Assembly (NCBI GenBank): GCA_947179155.2
Contig: OX359267.1
Span: 37,692,998 to 37,756,997, forward strand
DNA length: 64,000 bases
Reading direction: 5' to 3'
Source: Hedera helix
Lineage: Eukaryota; Streptophyta; Magnoliopsida; Apiales; Araliaceae
The position numbers were made by a program, and so were the translations under genes. The notes below the pieces were generated by a model that had not been told where the DNA came from, did not search any database, and saw only the letters and a list, made by a program, of their open reading frames with translations. Of the stretch, positions 23,128 to 33,994 are shown in pieces (position 1 is the stretch's first letter; every line of letters starts with the position of its first letter).

Positions 23128-23218
23128 ATAAAAGGCAACGCAAAAGCAAAATGTTCACAACTTTACATTTCATATTAAATAGAATTCAACAAAGACCTGG
23201 ACGACAATACAGAACATC

Positions 23219-23224
23219 TTTATT
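23219..23224 (-). terminator. Poly(A) signal of the ACR gene
   Basis: AATAAA on the minus strand, about 30 nt after the TGA stop at 23257-23255. It is close to the stop, so later signals may also be used. Confidence 0.55.
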
Positions 23225-23254
23225 CTATACAATTTCACATAGAAATGAACAGTT

Positions 23255-23575
23255 TCAGGCCAGGAACTTTCCCATTAAGCCTCCAAAGAAGAAGCTTGGC
23301 TTTGTCCATCCACTATCTTCAGGTGCCTTTGCACTTGTTGGGGCTTTCTTCACATTTAGCATCATCCTCTGTCCAATTTCTTTCCTAAGTTCTTCAATAG
23401 TTTTCATGTCCACTGGATTTCCTGAAGCATCTCTTATGTAGAATATACTCATTGCTTGCTCCCCAACTGTTGTCACACCCGCTCTTGTAACAGACAGCCC
23501 ATATTCACGAAGAACTCTTGTTACTTCAGATAGCAACCCTACCCGGTCCTTTGCGCACAGCTCTAGCCTCAATCC
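23255..23575 (-). CDS. ACR3: ACR exon 7: ACT4 and C terminus
   Basis: The acceptor TTATTTAG precedes GGATTG. It encodes GLRLELCAKDRVGLLSEVTR, the rest of ACT4 and a tail ending FFFGGLMGKFLA; stop TGA at 23257-23255. The acceptor lies only about 30 bp from the retrotransposon insertion, yet acceptor, exon and stop are intact. Confidence 0.9.
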   Translation of the reverse strand, partial: GLRLELCAKDRVGLLSEVTRVLREYGLSVTRAGVTTVGEQAMSIFYIRDASGNPVDMKTIEELRKEIGQRMMLNVKKAPTSAKAPEDSGWTKPSFFFGGLMGKFLA

Positions 23576-26500
23576 CTAAATAACAGTTACATTTAAAATA
23601 CACCAACTTGATGTAGGACAAATGGCATTAGAATTTGAAGAAGAGATAGATAGACGTCTGGGAAAGAATAAGTCAAAGAAAGGGCTTCGGACATGAGCTT
23701 CGTCTTCGGGAGTTCAGTCTCTTCGAGAGTCAGACCTCTTCGGGAAAGCTTCGTCTTCGGGAGTTCAGCCTCTTCGGTAGAAACGTCGGATTATTATTAT
23801 TATTTAATTATTATTAATAGAAAATAAATCTATTTCATGGTAATAGTGTTTAATTAGGAAGTAGATTATTTTATGGTAGTAGAAGTTTAATAGGAAGTTA
23901 GTTATTCTGTAGGATTTGGTTTCCATATTTCTAAGAATCCTATCATAGATTGGAAAGGAAGTCTGTAACTATAAAACCCAGCTCATGGGTTGAATTAAGG
24001 GGATAATTTATTTTTTCTATTGATAAAATTGAGTTTATTCTCTGGTGGATTCCAGTTTGCGTTCTAAGAGCTTACGTTAGTAAACTCTTGTACTTCCGTT
24101 CTGCGTCAATTGGTATCAGAGCCCAGATTTTCCTGGTGCGATGGCTAACAACGAAGATGGAAGAGATAACCTTGACGACGTTGGTCGCAAGGATGCCGAA
24201 TTATGGGCAGCAATCAATGAGCAACGACAGTCGATTGCGAGGCTAGAAACCTTATTGCAACAACTGTTAGTGCAACAACCCGATCCTAACGGTGTTGGTC
24301 GTGGCAACAGAGTTGGACACGAGGGATTTGCCCTTGACCGCCCTGGAAGAGTACGCCAGCCTGGAGCAGTGGGATATGTTCAGTTTGAAGATTTGAGTGA
24401 TGAAGACTCTGAGGAAGAACTAGCAGGAAACCAAAGAAATCCCTAGCGAAACCGAAACCCAAATCAAGCTGACTATAGGATACGTGCGGATATACCATTG
24501 TTTCAAGGTAAGCTACAGATCGAAGAGTTTTTAGATTGGATTTCTGAGGTTGAGAGATTCTTCGAATTAACCGAAGTCACGGCAGAGCGACAAGTTAATT
24601 TAGTAGCATACAAATTAAGAAGCGGGGCTGCTGTTTGGTGGGAGAAGCTGCAGATGGATCGGCGACGACAAGGCAAAGTACCTGTACGATCCTGGAGGCG
24701 AATGAAACAACTGATGATGAACAGGTTCTTACCCCCAGATTACGAACAATTTATTTTTCGAAGTTATCAGAATTGTGTACAGGGTAACAGGACTGTCACG
24801 GATTATACTGAGGAGTGGACTAGGCTATCAGTTCGTAACAACTTAAACGAGACTGAAGGACAACAAGTGGCCAGATACTTGGAAGGATTGAAACCAGACA
24901 TTCGCGACAAGATTGGACTACAAGTCGTCTGGACAGTGGACGAAGCACATAACATGGCCTTAAAAGCAGAGTTGATGGAGAAAACCTACAATCGGACGAC
25001 CTACTATAAAAAGGATATGGCGGAGACATCCAATACAGTTGCGAACAGAAACCGATTTTCACCAAGCGATGGGAGGAATCAGCCTAAAGTTAATATCGAT
25101 CAGACCCAAAGGGGTTCGGGCCCCACTAATAATCCTGTAGGAACACAATCTACAGGCGTGCCCACGAGAGAAACTCCTCGAACACCAAACCCCTATGCAA
25201 AAACTGGAGGTTTCAAGTGTTACCGATGCGGTCAACCAGGGCATCGTTCGAATGAGTGTCCGACCAGGAAATCAGTGAACTTCGTGGGTATTGAAGAAGA
25301 TGAAGAAGAGGTTCAGGAAGGAATTGACAGGGGCGAATTCTGGGGTGAGGCAGAAATAGCTGAGGAACAAGGGGAACATGTAAATTGCGTGATTCAGCGG
25401 GTGATGTGTTCAACAAAGTTAGGAGACTCATCACAAAGGAACAACATCTTTAAAACATACTGCAGTGTTCGGGGTAAAGTCTGTGATGTTATCCTTGACA
25501 GTGGAAGTTGCGAGAATTTTGTGTCCAGAAGATTGGTAGAACATCTAAATCTCCAAGTCGAAAAGCATCCGAAACCTTATGCTATCGGATGGATTCAGAA
25601 GGGACCGAAAGTAAATGTGACCGAAGTTTGCAGGCTACCTATTTCGATCGGTCAGCATTACCGAGATGAAGTGATCTGTGACGTAGTCGACATGGATGCT
25701 AGTCACGTGATATTAGGACGACCATGGCAGTTTGACATGGATGTCACCTATAGAGGTCGTGACAACGTTTTTGTCTTCGGATGGGATGGCAGGAAGATTG
25801 CAATGGTTCCAAAACGAAATCCCGATGGAGGCTCAAGTACAACCGCAGCCGAAGATCCTCCCTTACTTTCTCTAATCACTTCAGCAACTGAACTCGAGTC
25901 CGAGATTAAGGAAGCACGGGAGGTACATGTTATTGTTGTGCGAGCTCTGGTGGTAGAAAAGGAACCAAGAATTGTGGAATCCGTGAAGGTACAGTCCCTT
26001 TTGACCGAATTCAGTGAGTTGGTGTCTGATGATTTACCAGATGATCTTCCACCTTTGAGGGATATTCAACACCACATTGATTTAATTCCGGGAGCTCGTT
26101 TACCTAATTTGCCTCATTATCGGATGAGTCCCAAGGAAAATAAGATTTTACAGGAAAAAGTGGAGGAATTATTAAAGAAGGGATTTATTCGAGAAAGCAT
26201 GAGTCCGTGCGCGGTCCCTGCATTACTGGTTCCAAAGAAAGATGGTAGTTGGAGAATGTGCATTGATAGCCGTGCAATTAACAAGATAACTGTCAGATAC
26301 AGTTTTCCGATCCCAAGATTGGATGACATGCTGGATATGTTGGAAGGGTCAAAATTATTTTCCAAAATAGATTTGCGAAGTGGATATCATCAGATTCGAA
26401 TCAAGCCTGGAGACGAATGGAAAACGGCTTTCAAAACAAAGGATGGGCTCTACGAGTGGGTGGTTATGCCCTTCGGATTATCCAATGCACCTAGTACATT

Positions 26501-29500
26501 CATGAGGATTATGAACCAGGTACTACGACCTTTCATTGGAAAATATGTTGTCGTTTATTTTGATGACATACTAATCTATAGTCGGAATGAAGAAGATCAT
26601 ATGGAGCATCTTCGGGCAGTGCTAGAAGTGTTGTCCGAAAATAAACTTTTTATTAATCTTAAAAAGTGCAATTGGATGACCGAACGCCTAGTGTTCCTTG
26701 GATATGTGGTCAGTTCAGAGGGGATATTGGTTGACGAAGAAAAGGTGAGAGCCATACGTGAATGGCCAACTCCCAAGACAGTGGGGGAAGTGAGGAGTTT
26801 CCATGGGTTGGCGACATTTTATCGACGATTTATCAGAGATTTCAGTAGCATTGTGGCACCCATTACAGAATGTTTAAAAAGGGGTAAATTTCAATGGGGA
26901 GAAGCAGCTGAAACAGCTTTTGCAGTCATTAAAGAAAAATTATGCACTACTCCTGTGCTCGCTCTGCCCAGCTTTGAAAAACTGTTCGAGGTGGAGTGTG
27001 ATGCTAGTGGAGTCGGGATCGGGGCCGTTTTGTCCCAAGAAAAAAGGCCAGTGGCGTTTTTCAGTGAAAAACTTAGTGATGCCAAGAGACGTTTGAAGGT
27101 GTTTGCCGAAGGGGATCAGGTTATGGTGTTTCTGCGAAAGGAAAGGTTTCCGATCGGGTCTTACAATAAGTTGAAGCCACGGAAATATGGTCCGTATAAA
27201 GTAATCAAAAAGATCAATGATAATGCCTACGTGATCGATCTGCCGCCAAATATGAACATCTCTCGTACTTTTAATGTAGCTGATCTTTACGGGTTTCATG
27301 GTGATGAGCCACTTTATCCAGAAAGTAACTCGTGGTCGAGTTCTTTGCAGGTGGAAGGGACTGATGTAGGACAAATGGCATTAGAATTTGAAGAAGAGAT
27401 AGATAGACGTCTGGGAAAGAATAAGTCAAAGAAAGGGCTTCGGACATGAGCTTCGTCTTCGGGAGTTCAGTCTCTTCGGGAGTCAGACCTCTTCGGGAAA
27501 GCTTCGTCTTCGGGAGTTCAGCCTCTTCGGTAGAAACGTCGGATTATTATTATTATTTAATTATTATTAATAGAAAATAAATCTATTTCATGGTAATAGT
27601 GTTTAATTAGGAAGTAGATTATTTTATGGTAGTAGAAGTTTAATAGGAAGTTAGTTATTCTGTAGGATTTGGTTTCCATATTTCTAAGAATCCTATCATA
27701 GATTGGAAAGGAAGTCTGTAACTATAAAACCCAGCTCATGGGTTGAATTAAGGGGATAATTTATTTTTTCTATTGATAAAATTGAGTTTATTCTCTGGTG
27801 GATTTCAGTTTGCGTTCTAAGAGCTTACGTTAGTAAACTCTTGTACTTCCGTTCTGCGTCACAACTGTACCTAATTCGATGCAATAATAAGTTGTAGCTG
27901 CTTTGAAAACTGCTAAAAGATCAATGTTACATAGATCACAGTTCAAGACGTACGGTATGTAGAACAAAAAAACATCACACTTCATGGTGGTATGAACTAC
28001 GGTAGGAATAGGATTCTTCAGATGGTTTTGGTACAACATATGTTTACCCGAAAAACATGGTACATTAGGATAATTGTTTAAAATGACATGGTAAATTCGT
28101 TAAGTTCGCAACATACACAATTTCAAGAGACTACACCATGTTAGTGCTTAGTGGACTCCCATGAGACACTTACTTAGTGACACCAGATGATATTTTTAGA
28201 GTTTTCTTATATATATATATATATATATTAGGGTTTCCGATGGAGGGCTTAGATATAAATGATATACTTAGGCTTAATCATTGTTCGTGAGTGAGGCCTA
28301 GTGACTATAAAAATGTCCCTCATTTGCAAAAAAAATCTTATAACATAGAACCTTAATCAATCTTGTCTCTTGTGGAATAGAAGTAATCGCTTATTAACAA
28401 ATAGGAAAGAAAATATTTGGATCGCTAAATTTAATGTTTTGAAACAAAAATATGCCATTTTTTAGAACGTTATATCATAATACAATTCGCTAATATTTTA
28501 GCCTTCATCATCATATAGTTTCTTTCAAATAAAATTATGCTGGTTATCCAATATATATAACGGGAAATTGAGCATTGCGTGTCATATAATACGAGACTAT
28601 GCAGTAACAAAATGTACGTCTTCTTGCTTAGAAATTAAGTTAAATTAAAAAGATAGTATTTTATTATGAGTCAAAAATCCTAGACAAATAATTTAATTCC
28701 CTTACCTCACACACTCTACGTCGAATCGCTGCTTCAAGACATTTGATGACTCTTTCTTTCTCTCCATCAGTATCCAGAGTGCAACCATCCATGTGACGAA
28801 TAAAATACTCCTGCAAGTACAACACAACCATTTTGCCACTATAGTCAAAATCGGAAGGCAAGGACATAAAATCAAAATATAATAAAGAAAGAAAGAAAAA
28901 AAATAAAATTAGTCTACCTCATTATATATAGTAAAACTAGTTCATAACAAAAATGTGGTGGTGGTGAAAAAAATGTGGTGACATTGCAGACATGCAAAAC
29001 AGAAGCAATATTAGCAAACGAACAATACCACATGACAGTCATATTCATAACAGAAACATAATCAAATCAAACGTTGGGAATATAGTAACAAGTTTCACTA
29101 TGTTTTTATAGTTGGAATGAGCTCAAATCCATTGCAAACCCAAGCGGCCTATGAGAACATAATTTGACTGATTAATCAACTTAACTAAGAAGTAGCTATA
29201 TCTGCCCTAAATGATAACAAGTGTATTGGCAATAGACAACTAGTTAAACTTTTGAGAAATAAAAGAGACAAACAAGTCTAAATTAATAACCAGAAGAGTA
29301 GAGAGATCATTCACGAAATAAGTCTTTTACAAGCACTTGCTCTAACGGGATTCACTAATTATGCAAACAACTTTGCTATGAATAATGATTTGGCCAATGA
29401 TCCATGTAATAACCTTTATAAAATATAGTGAAACCCACCACTTATACGGTGGATCTCACCATTTTTTACAAAGGTCATTTTATGAATCATTTCTATTCTT

Positions 29501-32500
29501 CTTCGTTACTCATAGCATTTTTGTTATGCAAATGCAACTTTCCACCCTAGCCATGGCACAAAGTACAAAGCACATGTACACAATGCATCAGTTACCATGC
29601 ATAATAGTGGTAGGAGAAGTCATTTCTTTTTGTAATTTTCTTGAATGTAAAAGAAAAATTTACATAATTGAACTTTTTTCTTGAAAAAACGTGTCCTAAA
29701 CTACCTGCGACGCGTAAGGACCATCAGAAGAGATGGTGGCATGAAAAACAACATATTGCATATCCGTAAGAGTGCAAACAATGTCAAACATCAGTTTTGT
29801 TCGGTCTTTGCACCTGACACTGACCACTGAGTACCCTTTCTCCTCACAGCGATCAATAGTGATTTTAGGTTGGAATGAGGGAGGATAATCTGCCTCGGTT
29901 GTCAAATCACCACCTTCATAATCCCTATCAGCAAACAACATCTGGTGGAGTCGCCGATCAATATGTGTGGAACCTTTGGAGAAACTAGTACGGGAGATTT
30001 TCTCATCATCCTCACATCCACCAAGAATGTTCTTGAGCTGCTCTTTCATAGCAGATAATCGAGTAGGGTCATCCACAGCACGGCAAGTTGTGTCATCATT
30101 GACATAAACAACACACGCCACTCGACGGTTGTGCGTCCAAACTTCAGCAGCGACCACATTAATATGGAGGTTGCTGAGTATGGCGGAGATCTCCGATAAG
30201 AGACCCGGGCGGTCCTTACCTATAAGCTCAACTGCAGTGTGATCGCCCATAGAGTGAACCCCTACTCTCTGTCCCGACCAAGTCTTCGACACATCTGCTT
30301 TGCGGCCTTTAGGTTCTAGAGCCTATTAAAACATACAAACGGAAAAACATAGAAGAAATTACCCTTATAATTTATATATAAGCCTTGGTTACCAACTTAC
30401 CAAGGTAACTCCTTTCTCCAGTTCACTCAACCTTGAAAGTTTATCACCATGAAAAGGGTAGTACATTGGAGTGCTAATGAAAAATCTAAAGATAAAACGC
30501 ATTTGGAAGGAAAAAAGAAGGTAAAGGCATCAGTTTTATTTACTTTTTTGAAAACATATTGAGGCTGCAGTGAGTCGTTGGTCATCCCGTCCTGGTTCAG
30601 GCAAACTATAGATGAGTAGAAACAGATAGCAAACATACCTTTTCTAAGTAATCAATGGTTTTACTGTCTGTGATTTTGCTCCCTTGCTGATCAGTGACGT
30701 GAAAAACTGTAGAGTAAACGAAGTTGGTTACTAATCTTCTTTACACCTTGTGTGAGCCAAGACATGTATGTGCATCTGGATTGGTGGAATGATTCATTGT
30801 TATGAAATGAAACAAAATTACGTTTGGTTGTTCTATTAGAATAGAATAGACCATTCATATCCCTTTCAAATTTATGAAATTTATTTTTTGAGGGAGAATA
30901 TAAAATGACTAATTTTAACTGGATTGAAATGAATTATTTCACTCTCCATTTTATTCATTTTTTATCTTATTCTTTCAATGCAAACGTAACATTAGTGCTA
31001 CACTGCACTAAAATGCTAAAATTTGTATTCACCCGAAATTAGTGAATTAACATTACCACTGAAACTTTGATTTAGATCCCAACATACTAATGGAGACAAA
31101 TCACCAACACAATCGATCATGATTGATTTGGCATATAAATGATAGGATTAAGTTGCATATATTTAGTGTTCCATTGACGAGGTTATAGGGACTTTATGAG
31201 CGTGAACTTATTTCCGTAACGTAAAAACTATCAACTAATTAAGACATACCGTCCATGAACCATACACCGTCAGAACAGACGTAAGCTCTGGTTATGATGA
31301 AGTCAAGGTCTGATAGAATTTGCACCACTTCCAGCAGTATTCCAGGTTTGTTTACACTGTCAACCTAACCAGAACATTCCACAACCTTCATTGGTAATTC
31401 TAACTCGAATATTAGATAGAATAATGAGCACAAGAAACTAATGATGTCAGTTCACCATAGCATGAAAACTAAAGCTTTTTTTCCAGTAGTATTCAGTAAA
31501 GATTCCAAAGATCAGTTTTAAGTCGCCTTGTGGGATTGAATATTATCTTTTATCTTCATATCTTTTAACATATAACTTGCTTGGTAACCATAAAACTAAT
31601 GCACGATATATAAGCCACAACACTGAAGCCACTTGAGCACTGTCAAGTGGAGTTGCGGCTATATGCAAACAGGTTTCTCCACAAAGTGTGTAAAGTTCCT
31701 CGAAATATTAAGCTGTTTGCAACAAAAGACAAAATTGTTCATAGGGGACAGCTTTAGAGAATAATGAAGACTGCAACACATATATACTGTATGTTCCAAA
31801 ATAGGGACGGTCCCAGGGTGGGGGCAGTGGGGTCCCAGCCCCAGGGTAATTTTTAACAATTTTCTATTTATGATGCATGAAGAGGAACGTGCACTTAGTT
31901 TGGTGGGTACGTAATAAATGTTTATATGTATAGTACCGCATCCATTTCAAAATATAAAATTATTTATTTTCGTAAAATATAAAGATAATAAGTGATCTTA
32001 TACTATAAATGAGAAAGAACTCAACAAATGAATTTTATTTGCCAATAATTTTTTCACAAAAGAGTTCGACCCAATGTTTGATTCGACATTAGAAATATTT
32101 TGTTTTTTTCCCACCGAATACTTTTGAAAAAGAGTCGCATTGCTTGTAAGGCACCATTCTTAATAAGTTTCAAGAAAAAAAATATGCTACTTCTCTCTAT
32201 GGAAAATCAATCTAATTCTGAATCCCATATAAAAACTAGAGTGGGTTAACTAGAACTCTGAATAGGAGTCCCAGTACAAACCTGGGAACCCTGTGAGTTC
32301 CAAAAGAAACCCACTGCTTGGTTAGTATGTTTGGTGCATTTGAAAGTTCAGTTGCATTAACTTATTTAACTCACAAACACAAAGTTTATGGGCTCACTAA
32401 ACACAATGCACCAAAAATAGTACGGTGTGTTTGGAAGTCCAAACACACTAAATGCTATCCCTGTGAGTTCCAAAAGAGACCCAGTACTGCTTGGTTAGTA

Positions 32501-33325
32501 TGTTTGGTACATTTGGAATTTCAATCGCACTCTAAATTTTGTTTGTCTAGAAGTAACTTATTTGAAATAGAACTTATTTAACTCATAAACACAAATTTAA
32601 GGCTCATTACACGCAATTGCACCAAAAATGGTATGATGTATTTGGAAGTCTAAACGCACTTAATGCTACCACTAACTGCACAAACCCCCAATGTCATAGA
32701 TCTTGTTTAACTGACTTGGATTATCCAAAACCTGGATTATGTTGGCAGAAAGGTAAGATTTCATAAAAGTGGACCACAGCAGGAGTAGATTTCTAGAAAG
32801 AAAAAGTTACTTTAATTGAATACAAAAGTGATATGAAGGGGCTTGAAAAATAGAACAAAATGCTTTGAATGAACTTTATGTAGCTCTCACTTAAATTCTT
32901 TCCATATGACGTTAACCAGATGTTCCTACTAGAAAAAATCATTAAGATAGATAGAAATTACCTGGACCAAAGTACAGTTTTTGCAACTAGTATTGTCCAC
33001 AGAAACCCTACAACAAGAATTACAAGAGATCAGAACAACAAAATTGCACCATATTGACTAACAAAAAAGTCCATCATGGGTTCCCAGATGACAGGAACAC
33101 AGAAAAACCGATCAATAATGTGATATGCCAATGCAAAGTTTCAAATCCAATGATGCATAAAGGGTACTGAAATGATGGAAGCACCAAGTTTACTTGCTAA
33201 TAGATAAGCATCCATTTGCTTATTCAAACAGAGGGAAAACTGAGATAGAGAGTTAACCTTGGAGGGTTTATTCTGAAGCTTAAATTCTCGTATTCAGGAT
33301 CAAAGTAAGGCAAGCCTGAAGCCAT
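23255..33325 (-). CDS. ACR3: ACT-domain-repeat protein, ACR3-like, seven coding exons
   Basis: A plant ACR protein with four ACT domains, related to the regulatory ACT region of bacterial GlnD; thought to sense small metabolites such as amino acids, with the ligand unknown for most members. Coding exons: 33325-33258, 33007-32962, 31364-31250, 30706-30639, 30322-29705, 28810-28706 and 23575-23255. All have GT/AG borders and phases agree, giving 446 aa against about 450 in the family. ACT1 is about residues 36-99 (NKPGILLEVVQ), ACT2 about 128-201 (KDRPGLLSEI), ACT3 about 262-335 (split over exons 5 and 6) and ACT4 about 341-410 (KDRVGLLSEV). The start MASGLPYFDPEYENLS fits the ACR3-type N terminus; the paralogue assignment is from memory. 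No stop or frameshift. The last intron (5.1 kb) holds a 4.25-kb Ty3/gypsy insertion in the opposite orientation. Confidence 0.9.
23604..23608. repeat. Left TSD (CAACT) of the intronic Ty3/gypsy
   Basis: CAACT immediately left of the 5' LTR, matching 27862-27866 exactly. Confidence 0.95.
23609..24108 (+). repeat. 5' LTR, 500 bp
   Basis: TGATGTAGGAC to CTGCGTCA. A TATAAAA box lies at 23970-23976. Repeated CTTCGGGAGTTCAG words lie at about 23700-23780. It differs from the 3' LTR by A/G in CTTCGAGAG and C/T in GGATTCCAG. Confidence 0.95.
24111..24122 (+). promoter_or_regulatory. Primer-binding site, initiator-Met tRNA
   Basis: TGGTATCAGAGC, two bases after the LTR end, a perfect match to the plant initiator-Met PBS. 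Confidence 0.95.
24141..27449 (+). pseudogene. Gag-Pol reading frame with one amber stop and no integrase core
   Basis: The frame opens at the ATG at 24141. It is interrupted once by TAG at 24444-24446, then stays open to a TGA at 27447-27449 inside the 3' LTR. Gag domain words (EFLDWISEVERFFEL, WWEKLQ, RFLPPDYEQ) are followed by the knuckle CYRCGQPGHRSNEC (25219-25260), protease DSGS (25497-25508), RT with YFDDIL (26556-26573) and the first RNase H aspartate CDAS (27000). Then comes the deletion junction SDAKRRLKVFAEGDQ near 27090, and the integrase tail with KYGPYKVI and NVADLY. The amber codon could derive from CAG by one transition. Whether it is read through is unknown; its position ahead of the Gag domain makes a plain mutation more likely. 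Confidence 0.85.
27362..27861 (+). repeat. 3' LTR, 500 bp
   Basis: Identical to the 5' LTR except for two single-base differences. The first 88 bp encode the end of the Pol frame (DVGQMALEFEEEIDRRLGK and onward). Confidence 0.95.
27862..27866. repeat. Right TSD (CAACT)
   Basis: Exact repeat of 23604-23608. Confidence 0.95.
27867..28705. other. Remainder of ACR last intron
   Basis: Without the element and one TSD the intron would be about 0.87 kb. No gene on either strand; a short (AT)n run at about 28209-28228. Confidence 0.7.
28706..28810 (-). CDS. ACR3: ACR exon 6: second half of ACT3
   Basis: 105 bp, 35 codons between TTGCAG and GAG|GTAAGG. Encodes EYFIRHMDGCTLDTDGEKER and the following helix. 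Confidence 0.9.
29385..29490. repeat. Dispersed repeat copy 1 (MITE remnant) in an ACR intron
   Basis: The words AATGATCCATGTAATAACC, GGTGGATCTCACCATTTTTT and AAAGGTCATTTTATGAAT recur in altered form at 37765-37860, so this is a small dispersed repeat in the exon 6/exon 5 intron. The open frame across it is not a gene. Confidence 0.5.
29705..30322 (-). CDS. ACR3: ACR exon 5: ACT2 and first half of ACT3
   Basis: 618 bp, 206 whole codons, acceptor TTAATAG, donor GCAG|GTAGTT. ACT2 shows GKDRPGLLSEISAIL and VVAAEVWTHNRR. A linker with DRRLHQMLFADRDYE follows, typical of ACR proteins. ACT3 starts at GYSVVSVRCKDRTKLMFDI. Confidence 0.9.
30639..30706 (-). CDS. ACR3: ACR exon 4: end of ACT1
   Basis: 68 bp between CTACAG and AAG|GTATG. 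Encodes FHVTDQQGSKITDSKTIDYL followed by EK, in phase with both neighbours. Confidence 0.85.
30805..31000. mobile_element. MITE-like element in an ACR intron
   Basis: It begins near ACGTTTGGTTGTTCTATT and ends near GCAAACGT with complementary outer words. The interior words TTTTTTGAGGGAGAATATA and AATAGAATAGACCATTC appear inverted in the element at 33995-34225. This looks like two copies of one small DNA-transposon family in two introns of the same gene. Confidence 0.5.
31250..31364 (-). CDS. ACR3: ACR exon 3: ACT1 core
   Basis: 115 bp. The acceptor GGTTAG precedes VDSVNKPGILLEVVQILSDL. The donor is GACG|GTATG at 31250/31249, splitting a Val codon with exon 4. Confidence 0.85.
32289..32680. 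repeat. Imperfect tandem duplication (about 170-bp unit) in an ACR intron
   Basis: Two units opening CCCTGTGAGTTCCAAAAG at 32289 and 32459 share GCTTGGTTAGTATGTTTGG, ACACAAA and GCACCAAAAATRGTA blocks. The internal GTTTGGAAGTCYAAAC words suggest a MITE-derived sequence. It lies between exons 3 and 2. Confidence 0.65.
32962..33007 (-). CDS. ACR3: ACR 46-bp micro-exon
   Basis: The acceptor TTGTAG and donor CAG|GTAATT bracket the codons RVSVDNTSCKNCTLVQ. It joins in phase on both sides. It is too short to stand out as an open frame. Confidence 0.85.
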
Positions 33326-33371
33326 CAGATCCCGTGCTGCCCAACCACTGTAGATGGCGCTCTATTTGAAT
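33258..33371 (-). CDS. ACR3: ACR exon with start codon
   Basis: The ATG is at 33325-33323. An acceptor TGCAG ends at 33372, so the exon probably begins at 33371 with 46 nt of 5' UTR. The donor CCAAG|GTTAAC is at 33258/33257. It encodes MASGLPYFDPEYENLSFRI and the first part of NPPR. Confidence 0.85.
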
Positions 33372-33994
33372 CTGCATCACAGCATGGTTAGAAAAATGCC
33401 AGAAATTAAATGATATGCCTATTTGTCACCAAATGTAGGTCTTACTAATTAAACCGCATATTCAACAATTAACCACAGTAAAAAACTTCCGGGGTAATCA
33501 TTTTCCATAAGTAGTTTACAATTAATTGAGCTCTTCTGAGTATTGTCATAGCCCCATAGGTTAAGCTTGCCTTTATAAATGAAAGGAAAAGGTACACAAG
33601 CTATTGTACATTTGGAAGCACATAAAGAGGATATACTTCTTTTTACCTTTTCAGGTAATTTTAAAATTTTCAGTCAGACTAACATAGAATTTTGATATGC
33701 GTCACTCTTTAAATGAAATGGAAAACGGAGGGAATTTTTCTCATTAAATATTGAAGAGATAAACAAGTCAATTTATCCTGACAACAGTTTGAATGTACAT
33801 TGACTTAGTCCACAGACATAACCCAGCCTAATTGACTCGAAACTGTATATTAAGAATATATGTGCATAGATGTCTAATCAAATATTATTAGTCATCGGAA
33901 GATAGAGAGCCAAACCATTTGTGTATGCCAACCGCTATGATTTTAAGAACACGTGAAATTAAGCAGACATTTTACGAGATAAATATATGTTCTG

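Larger units (their letters stand above)
20051..23168. other. Intergenic DNA between the TRIM and the ACR gene
   Basis: No supported gene. It contains (AT)n runs at 21132-21175 and 23079-23122 and a SINE-like patch near 22965-23075. Confidence 0.5.
23609..27861 (+). mobile_element. Young internally deleted Ty3/gypsy chromovirus in ACR intron
   Basis: A 4253-bp element with two 500-bp LTRs (23609-24108 and 27362-27861, TG...CA) that differ by eye at only two positions. A perfect 5-bp TSD CAACT flanks it, and an exact initiator-Met PBS TGGTATCAGAGC lies at 24111-24122. Gag, a CCHC knuckle, protease and RT are present in one frame, but most of RNase H and the integrase zinc and catalytic domains are missing. 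The reading goes in frame from early RNase H to the integrase C terminus near 27090. It therefore cannot integrate by itself and must have moved with proteins in trans, or lost the interior during its last reverse transcription. Coding continues about 88 bp into the 3' LTR, as I recall for CRM-type chromoviruses; this lineage label is tentative. It is antisense to the ACR gene. Confidence 0.93.

Noticed and set aside
22914..23441. A 175-codon plus-strand frame
   Set aside because: It is antisense to ACR exon 7 and runs across an AT microsatellite.
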